DNA of 6,589 nt from Candidatus Sumerlaeota bacterium (GTDB taxonomy: Bacteria; Sumerlaeota; Sumerlaeia; JADFCT01): the NCBI GenBank assembly GCA_017161665.1, contig JADFCT010000217.1, positions 1-6,589 on the forward strand. Reading direction: 5' to 3'. How positions within the stretch are numbered: position 1 is the first letter of the stretch; the number at the start of each line of letters is the position of its first letter. Shown here piece after piece: positions 1 to 4,443 of this stretch. A model generated the notes under the pieces. That model saw nothing but the letters and a program-made list of their open reading frames with translations. It was not told the DNA's origin and made no database searches. Made by a program: the position numbers and the translations under genes.

Positions 1-1972
1 TCATTTCGGCGGCGAGGACTTTTTCCACGCCCACAAGGGACTCTCCGATCGTCCGGCGAAGCCATTGACCTGCGCCGTGGCGTTCATTGACCCACCATGC
101 GAGCGAGTCTTGGCTGTCCATGGCCAGAAGATCGAGATCCCCATCCTGATCTATGTCCACGGCTTCAAGATTTGATTGGATCCACACCTGGGATTCGAGA
201 ACCCGGGCGCTCGTGGGTGGGTAGTTCGCTGTGCGGTGGATGGTCCGGTTGAGGCGATTCGACAGCCATGTCCCCGAGAGGTAAACCATATCCAGATCAC
301 CGTCGCCGTCCGTGTCGATCAGGTCGCCGTATGTGCCGGTGTCGTAGTGATCGGCCCAGGGTTGGATCCAGTCGGCGCCCACGCTGTCCGCATTTTCATA
401 CCAGCCCACGAAGGAAGCGAAAGGATCGTCTTGCCAGCCGGCCACATCCGGGTCGCCGTCCCTGTCCACGTCCCCCACAGCCAGATCATTCAGCGCGCGC
501 CCGTTATACCAGATTGCATGGGTTTCCCATTCCCGGGCATCGCCGGTCGTATTTTCATGCCAGACCACATCCGTCTCACGCCGTTCCACAATATCCGGAT
601 CGCCGTCGCCATCCATATCCATCACCAGTGGTTTCCAGCCGGCGGACTCCGTGTCGATGGTCTGAGTGGTCCAGTCCGTTCCGTCGCCGGAATCGTTTCG
701 CATCCAGCCCAGCCCGAAAGCGCCATCGGATAGGGCTTGTGAGTAAAGAACATCGACCGTACCGTTCCCATCCATGTCCGCGCCGGTTGCCGATATGAGG
801 TTCGTCAAAGTGGTGGAAACGCTGTTGGGCGTCCAGGCGAGTTTGGGATCGCCGGTGTGTTCCCACCAGACGAGTCCATCGCCTTCTTCTGACAGGGACA
901 GGACGTCCATCCGGGCATCACGGTTAATGTCCAGGACATGGAGATCCGTCACGCGTCCGGGAGTGTTGGCGGTAATGGAATAAAACTTCCAATAGGGAGC
1001 GGCGGCAGAATCCACGTTGGCCGCTGGTGTGCCGTCGTTTTCCCACCAGTTGATCCACCGGTTGTTGTTCTGCATGATGGCGGCGACCACATCGAGGTCT
1101 CCGTCGCCGTCCATATCTTGCAGTTCCAATTTCTTTAACCATTCCTGTCCAGGGGCCATGGGTTGTTCAAAGAGCGGATGTTGCAGCCATACGCCCTCCA
1201 TTTGTTCCAACCAGATAATCGCATTGCCTTTGAACTGGACAATATCCAGGTCCCCGTCGCCGTCCAGATCACCATAGCGGAAGGGGCCGTCGGCATCGGC
1301 GTTGACGGCATGGGGCAACCCGCCGTTGGCTGTGTCGCCGAGGAGTCGGAATGAGGGATCAAACAGGGGTTTCCCACCAGGGGCTGCGGATAATTCCACC
1401 GTCGAGGCGCCGCCCTGCTCAAAAAAGACCAAGCGGAACGAATGGGCGCCCGCCTCAGCGATGGACAAAACCTGGAGGGAGTGTGCGGCGCCGCGTGGAT
1501 TCGGATAGGAATAACTGTACACCTGCTGTCCCCGTCGCATCTCAAAGCTGAATCCGTCATCACTCAGAACGCTGAACGTCCAGAAACCGGGGCTTGGAAT
1601 GACAATTTCTCCGGTCACTTCCAGCACGTAATGATCCGACGGACCACCGGTAAGGCCCGGATAGGGCAAGTTGTAGGGGAAATTTCCGGCCGAGGAACCC
1701 GGCTCCAGAAAGTCCACGTACGGAATCGCCGCTTCGGCCACCCAGGCTTGTTTGGATGGGTCCCGAATTAGATTTTCGGCCGCATCAATGCTGCTGACCC
1801 CATAACCGGCAATGGCCTTGTAGGTCTTGGCCTTGAAAGTCGCCTGAATGGGATTTTGATCGGGCGTTTGTGATTTGCCAACAAAGGCCACGTCTTTTGA
1901 GAGAGCGCCCATGGAGAGAGTGACAAACCCGATCACGAGCGCGATGGCGCGGTGTATGGAATTATTCTTCAT
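1..1972 (-). CDS. Exported PA14-like / FG-GAP (VCBS) repeat protein, 3' end outside the window
   Basis: Translating the minus strand from ATG 1972-1970 gives 657 codons without a stop; the frame runs off at base 1, so the C-terminus and any sorting signal are not seen. Residues 1-25 form a signal peptide (basic start, hydrophobic ALVIGFVTL core, likely cleavage after ALS). Residues about 115-197 resemble a PA14-type beta-barrel: a G-x-W-T-F-S-V-x-SDDGF stretch near 129-141, then a SFRLVFFEQGGAS strand near 178-190. Residues 225-657 carry eight D-x-D-G-D-G-D-x-D calcium motifs about 50-60 residues apart, most followed by W-(W/Y/H)-E-N, as in FG-GAP/VCBS beta-propellers. The start is supported by GGGAG seven bases upstream. 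The protein is presumably exported and binds calcium and perhaps carbohydrate; its ligand is unknown. Codon use and repeat pattern stay constant, with no sign of a frameshift. Confidence 0.9.
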   Translation of the reverse strand, partial: MKNNSIHRAIALVIGFVTLSMGALSKDVAFVGKSQTPDQNPIQATFKAKTYKAIAGYGVSSIDAAENLIRDPSKQAWVAEAAIPYVDFLEPGSSAGNFPYNLPYPGLTGGPSDHYVLEVTGEIVIPSPGFWTFSVLSDDGFSFEMRRGQQVYSYSYPNPRGAAHSLQVLSIAEAGAHSFRLVFFEQGGASTVELSAAPGGKPLFDPSFRLLGDTANGGLPHAVNADADGPFRYGDLDGDGDLDIVQFKGNAIIWLEQMEGVWLQHPLFEQPMAPGQEWLKKLELQDMDGDGDLDVVAAIMQNNNRWINWWENDGTPAANVDSAAAPYWKFYSITANTPGRVTDLHVLDINRDARMDVLSLSEEGDGLVWWEHTGDPKLAWTPNSVSTTLTNLISATGADMDGNGTVDVLYSQALSDGAFGLGWMRNDSGDGTDWTTQTIDTESAGWKPLVMDMDGDGDPDIVERRETDVVWHENTTGDAREWETHAIWYNGRALNDLAVGDVDRDGDPDVAGWQDDPFASFVGWYENADSVGADWIQPWADHYDTGTYGDLIDTDGDGDLDMVYLSGTWLSNRLNRTIHRTANYPPTSARVLESQVWIQSNLEAVDIDQDGDLDLLAMDSQDSLAWWVNERHGAGQWLRRTIGESLVGVEKVLAAEM
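125..1270 (-). repeat. Eight FG-GAP/VCBS calcium-loop repeats within the exported protein
   Basis: The Asp-rich loops start at residues 235, 286, 348, 399, 452, 501, 553 and 606, whose first bases are 1270, 1117, 931, 778, 619, 472, 316 and 157 on the minus strand. Spacings are 51, 62, 51, 53, 49, 52 and 53 residues, the usual length of one propeller blade. Loop 3 (DINRDARMD) lacks the glycines but keeps acidic or Asn residues at loop positions 1, 3, 5 and 9. Loop 4 is DMDGNGTVD. At DNA level the loops give recurring CCGTCGCCGTC-like strings on the plus strand. These reflect codon use for Asp-Gly-Asp rather than a DNA repeat element. Confidence 0.85.
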
Positions 1973-1974
1973 TG

Positions 1975-1993
1975 CTTTACTCCCGGAGTAAAG
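1975..1993. promoter_or_regulatory. 19-bp palindrome covering the ribosome binding site of the PA14/FG-GAP gene
   Basis: The plus strand reads CTTTACTCCCGGAGTAAAG: two perfect 9-base arms around one central base. It ends two bases before the minus-strand start codon at 1972, and its inner part contains the GGGAG Shine-Dalgarno sequence. In DNA it has the symmetry of a dimeric-repressor operator. In RNA it could fold as a 7-bp stem with a CCGGG loop that would mask the ribosome binding site. The sequence is directly visible; a regulatory role is inferred. Confidence 0.45.
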
Positions 1994-2020
1994 AAATCGG
2001 TCGTTTTTAAAAAAGCGTCC

Positions 2021-2049
2021 TTTATGCAACTACAAATGAATTTTATGCA
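2021..2049. repeat. Direct repeat TTTATGCA, two copies 21 bp apart
   Basis: TTTATGCA occurs at 2021-2028 and 2042-2049, a period of 21 bp or two helical turns. The second copy overlaps the proposed -10 element of the minus-strand promoter (2040-2045), and the first lies just downstream of the proposed start point. The spacing would suit a regulator bound to one face of the helix. An eight-base repeat this close can also arise by chance. Confidence 0.3.
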
Positions 2050-2069
2050 GTCCTTTGAATTTGTGTCCA
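2040..2069 (-). promoter_or_regulatory. Possible sigma70-type promoter for the PA14/FG-GAP gene
   Basis: On the minus strand TGGACA (2069-2064) and TAAAAT (2045-2040) are separated by 18 bases. Each matches the -35 or -10 consensus at five of six positions. Transcription would start near 2033 and give a leader of about 60 bases before ATG 1972. The region is lower in G+C than its surroundings. The sigma-factor consensus of this organism is unknown, so this is a candidate only. Confidence 0.3.
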
Positions 2070-2164
2070 GCATAGATTTGTCAAATGGGTTTTGAAAAAG
2101 GAATGCCTTCGATTTTGTTCTTTTGTGTGTGAATGGGACTGTCAACGGATAGCCTGCGTCGCTG

Positions 2165-2173
2165 CCCCCCCCC
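2165..2173. repeat. Run of nine C upstream of kdsA
   Basis: Nine consecutive C lie about 170 bases before the kdsA start codon, followed by a GC-rich GCGCCCGGGC stretch. It is the longest run of one base that I noticed in the window. Runs of this length can slip during replication, but no confirmed gene crosses this one. Confidence 0.7.
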
Positions 2174-2343
2174 GCGCCCGGGCTGCTCGATCTTCTCGGA
2201 TTTCGAGCCTCGTTGTTCTTGTTATCCATTGGCCCTGTCCGTTGGGAGAGCATGAGACCGCTGTCGGTTTTCTCCATGGACGTGACGGCGCTTTTGCCGG
2301 AAGATGTTTTAACAGCCTTTGAATTCTGTTGCGGAGTCGTTTT

Positions 2344-3198
2344 ATGGGTTCGGAATCTTTTCATAATGTATGTGTCGGCGGAATTGAAATTGGCCGGGAG
2401 TGTCCGTTGGTCTTGATTGCCGGCTGCTGCGCCATTGAGTCGGAAAAACATGCCTTGACCGTTTGCGAGCGGTTGGTTGAGATTACGAGCGATTTGCAGA
2501 TGCCTTATGTGTTTAAGGCCTCTTTTGACAAAGCCAATCGCAACGCCATCACCTCGTATCGTGGTCCGGGGATGGCTGAGGGTCTGCGAATACTGGCCGC
2601 CGTCAAGGCGCGGTTTAATGTTCCGATCCTGACCGATGTCCATGAAATCGGACAGGTGGCCGCCGCCGCTGACGTGGCGGAAATCCTCCAAATCCCTGCG
2701 TTCCTGTCGCGACAGACCGATCTCGTGGTTGCCGCAGCTCGCTCCGGGCGGGTCGTGAATATCAAAAAAGGGCAGTTCATGGCCCCGTGGGATATCGGAA
2801 ATATCATTGGGAAGGCCGTGGACGCCGGCAGTGATCAGATATTGTTGACCGAACGCGGTGTCTCCTTTGGATATAATCGCCTGGTGGCGGATATGACTGC
2901 CCTGCCGATCTTGCGCGGTTTCGGGTATCCGGTGGTCTTTGACGCCACCCATTCCGTTCAGCAACCCGCCGGGCAGGGGGGATGCTCTGGTGGCGCGCGT
3001 GAGATGATCCCCGCTCTGACCCGGGCTGCCTGCGCCGTGGGGATTGATGCGTTGTTTATGGAAACGCATCCCCATCCTGACCAGGCCTTGTGCGACGGTC
3101 CCAATTCCTGGCCGCTGGATGCGATGGCGGATTTGTTGCGGCAGTGTCAGGCCATCGACCGTCTTGTGGATGAGTCGCAACGGCGGCTGTCGGAATAA
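2344..3198 (+). CDS. kdsA: 3-deoxy-D-manno-octulosonate 8-phosphate synthase (Kdo8P synthase)
   Basis: Cytoplasmic enzyme condensing phosphoenolpyruvate with D-arabinose 5-phosphate to Kdo 8-phosphate, the committed step towards the Kdo of LPS. The 284 residues equal the E. coli enzyme in length. Family signatures run in order: AGCCAIES (26-33), YVFKASFDKANR (55-66), TDVHE (97-101), IPAFLSRQTDL (117-127), VNIKKGQF (138-145), LTERGVSFGYN (168-178), DATHSVQ (200-206), METHP (239-243) and CDGPN (250-254). Cys29, His203, Glu240 and Asp251 match the metal ligands of the Aquifex-type enzyme, so this should be the metal-dependent class (E. coli has Asn at the Cys position). The ATG at 2344 is chosen because GGAG lies seven bases upstream and the length then fits; an upstream in-frame TTG at 2329 adds only five residues. 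Oddities are AGCC instead of AGPC and KANRN instead of KANRS. mnmA follows after 19 bases. Confidence 0.97.
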   Translation: MGSESFHNVCVGGIEIGRECPLVLIAGCCAIESEKHALTVCERLVEITSDLQMPYVFKASFDKANRNAITSYRGPGMAEGLRILAAVKARFNVPILTDVHEIGQVAAAADVAEILQIPAFLSRQTDLVVAAARSGRVVNIKKGQFMAPWDIGNIIGKAVDAGSDQILLTERGVSFGYNRLVADMTALPILRGFGYPVVFDATHSVQQPAGQGGCSGGAREMIPALTRAACAVGIDALFMETHPHPDQALCDGPNSWPLDAMADLLRQCQAIDRLVDESQRRLSE

Positions 3199-3217
3199 AA
3201 CCGAAGGCGACCAGCAG

Positions 3218-4297
3218 ATGGCATTTGTATCCAGACATCCCCCAAAAATCGCCGTCGCCATGAGTGGGGGAGTGGACAGTTCGGTGGTCGCTGCCTTACT
3301 CATGGAACAGGGACACGAGGTGATCGGCGTCCACATGACGGTGGCCCCTTCCAGCGGGCCGTTGGCTTCGGCTGCCGCAGCTGATGCGCGGCAGGTTGCT
3401 GAGGGCCTGGGCGTCGCATTCCACGCCTTTGACTTGCGCGATGAATTTCAGGCTACCATTATTGCGCCGTTTATGGATGAGTACTTGTCGGGGCGAACCC
3501 CGACGCCTTGTGTGCGCTGCAATCCGACGATCAAGTTTGGCGTTCTGATGGACAAAGCCCGGGCGTTGGGGGCCGAGGCCTTCGCCACGGGCCATTACGC
3601 GCGCGTGGAAAACCGCGACGGGCGTTGGTGTTTGATGCGAGCCGCTGTCGGCGCGAAAGATCAGAGTTACTATCTGTCGCGTCTGAGTCAGGAGCAACTG
3701 TCGGCTTTTCTCACGCCATTAGGGGCCATGGACAAAGCCGAGACCCGGCGGCTGGCTCAGGAAAAGGGGTTGAGCGTGGCTCAAAAGGACGACAGCCAGG
3801 ATGTGTGCTTTATTCCGGATGGCGACTATAAGGCCTTTATTGAAGCCCGCGCCGGCGACCGACTGCCCGGCCCCGGGGAGATCGTCGATGGGGCGGGCCG
3901 GGTACTGGGCCGCCACCAGGGCGCTTGGCGGTATACGGTCGGCCAGCGGCGCGGGATTGGCGTTTCGGCGTCCGAGCCGCTGTATGTGCTGGCCATTGAT
4001 TGGCGCCGCAACCGCTTGGTGGTGGGGCCCCGATCCGCCTGTTTTGCGCGAACGTTGACCATGGTCGATGTCAATTATGTGGCCCTGCCGTCACTATCGG
4101 AGCCGATTCACTGCGCGGCGCAGATTCGTTTTCGTCATCGGGCCGCGGCGGCCCGGGTGGAACCGTTTGCCGGAGGAAGCCGCTTGCGCGTGACGTTTGA
4201 AGAGCCGCAGTCGTCCATTACGCCCGGTCAAGCGGTGGTTCTTTATGATGGCGACACGGTGTTGGCGGGCGGCTGGATCCGGGGAGCGGAAGAATGA
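3218..4297 (+). CDS. mnmA: tRNA-specific 2-thiouridylase MnmA
   Basis: Catalyses ATP-dependent 2-thiolation of uridine 34 in tRNAs for Lys, Glu and Gln, in the cytoplasm. The 359 residues fit the family (E. coli 368). The PP-loop SGGVDSS is at 16-22. PCVRCNPTIKFG (97-108) contains Cys101, matching E. coli nucleophile Cys102. ATGHYAR follows at 123-129, KDQSYYL at 147-153, and DSQDVCFIP (192-200) contains Cys197, matching E. coli Cys199. YTVGQRRGIG (239-248) lies in the tRNA-binding central domain, and the C-terminal beta-barrel contains TPGQAVVLYDGD (335-346). Cys98 gives a C-x-x-C pattern where E. coli has D-x-x-C. The start at 3218 has GAAGG ten bases upstream and places the PP-loop at the normal distance. 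The open frame extends upstream to 3044, but only into kdsA. Its TGA overlaps a possible small ORF (ATGA at 4294-4297). Confidence 0.97.
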   Translation: MAFVSRHPPKIAVAMSGGVDSSVVAALLMEQGHEVIGVHMTVAPSSGPLASAAAADARQVAEGLGVAFHAFDLRDEFQATIIAPFMDEYLSGRTPTPCVRCNPTIKFGVLMDKARALGAEAFATGHYARVENRDGRWCLMRAAVGAKDQSYYLSRLSQEQLSAFLTPLGAMDKAETRRLAQEKGLSVAQKDDSQDVCFIPDGDYKAFIEARAGDRLPGPGEIVDGAGRVLGRHQGAWRYTVGQRRGIGVSASEPLYVLAIDWRRNRLVVGPRSACFARTLTMVDVNYVALPSLSEPIHCAAQIRFRHRAAAARVEPFAGGSRLRVTFEEPQSSITPGQAVVLYDGDTVLAGGWIRGAEE

Positions 4298-4443
4298 TCC
4301 GTCCGAGTGATTTTTCCTTTTGCCTTAGCCCTTGCCTGTGGGTTAGTTTCAATCAGCAGCCGTCACTATCGGCGCTGGACGGCGCGTGTCCATCGCGCGG
4401 TTCCGTGTATCGGGCCATTCCAACGAGTCAGGATCGGATATGA
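4294..4443 (+). CDS. Possible 49-residue small protein linking mnmA and the parvulin gene
   Basis: An open frame of 49 codons begins with an ATG overlapping the mnmA stop (ATGA, 4294-4297) and ends with a TGA overlapping the start of the parvulin gene (ATGA, 4440-4443). A strong GGGGAG (4281-4286) lies seven bases before its ATG. The predicted peptide has three Cys (residues 10, 14 and 32), is moderately polar, has no clear signal peptide or membrane segment, and matches no family I recognise. The double overlap would couple translation across the operon. Against it, the codons are less typical of the neighbours, and GGGGAG lies inside mnmA coding sequence. It may be a real small protein, a leader whose translation matters more than its product, or chance. 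Confidence 0.35.
   Translation: MIRPSDFSFCLSPCLWVSFNQQPSLSALDGACPSRGSVYRAIPTSQDRI

Larger units (their letters stand above)
1973..2343. other. Divergent intergenic region between the PA14/FG-GAP gene and kdsA
   Basis: These 371 bases separate two divergent genes. The left half (to about 2130) is lower in G+C and holds the palindrome, the candidate minus-strand promoter, the TTTATGCA repeats and a T5A6 tract at 2004-2014. The right half contains a C9 run (2165-2173), a GCCCGGGC palindrome (2176-2183) and a weak inverted repeat GCTCGA/TCGAGC (2185-2190 and 2203-2208). I found no convincing sigma70 promoter for kdsA on the plus strand. Short open frames on both strands lack family signatures or convincing ribosome binding sites. 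Confidence 0.6.

Noticed and set aside
100..1300. Recurring CCGTCGCCGTC strings as a possible tandem DNA repeat or CRISPR-like array
   Set aside because: The strings fall in register with Asp-Gly-Asp codons of the protein repeats. The intervening sequence is coding, and the spacing follows the protein blades, not a constant DNA unit.
176..1771. Several plus-strand frames (for example 176-733, 268-798 and 1442-1771)
   Set aside because: All lie antisense to the continuous PA14/FG-GAP frame. Their Arg/Pro/His/Val-rich products reflect the complement of Asp-Gly repeat codons.
2185..2208. GCTCGA/TCGAGC inverted repeat in the intergenic region
   Set aside because: Six-base arms with a 12-base loop and no T tail are too weak to call a terminator or operator.
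2092..2416. Plus-strand short frames in the kdsA upstream region (2092-2322 and 2252-2416)
   Set aside because: They need non-ATG or badly spaced starts, the second overlaps the kdsA start, and the products match nothing.
3044..3217. Upstream extension of the mnmA frame
   Set aside because: It overlaps the 3' end of kdsA in another frame, adds 58 residues not seen in the family, and the ATG at 3218 gives the normal distance to the PP-loop.
1969..3336. Long open frame of 455 codons on the minus strand
   Set aside because: It lies antisense to kdsA and the start of mnmA, both confirmed by many family motifs. Its product shows no domain, and such frames are common opposite biased codons. Only the intergenic part is kept as a low-interest finding.
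4386..4439. GTG start for the parvulin protein
   Set aside because: It would put 18 polar residues before the signal peptide, and no good ribosome binding site precedes it. The ATG at 4440 fits better.
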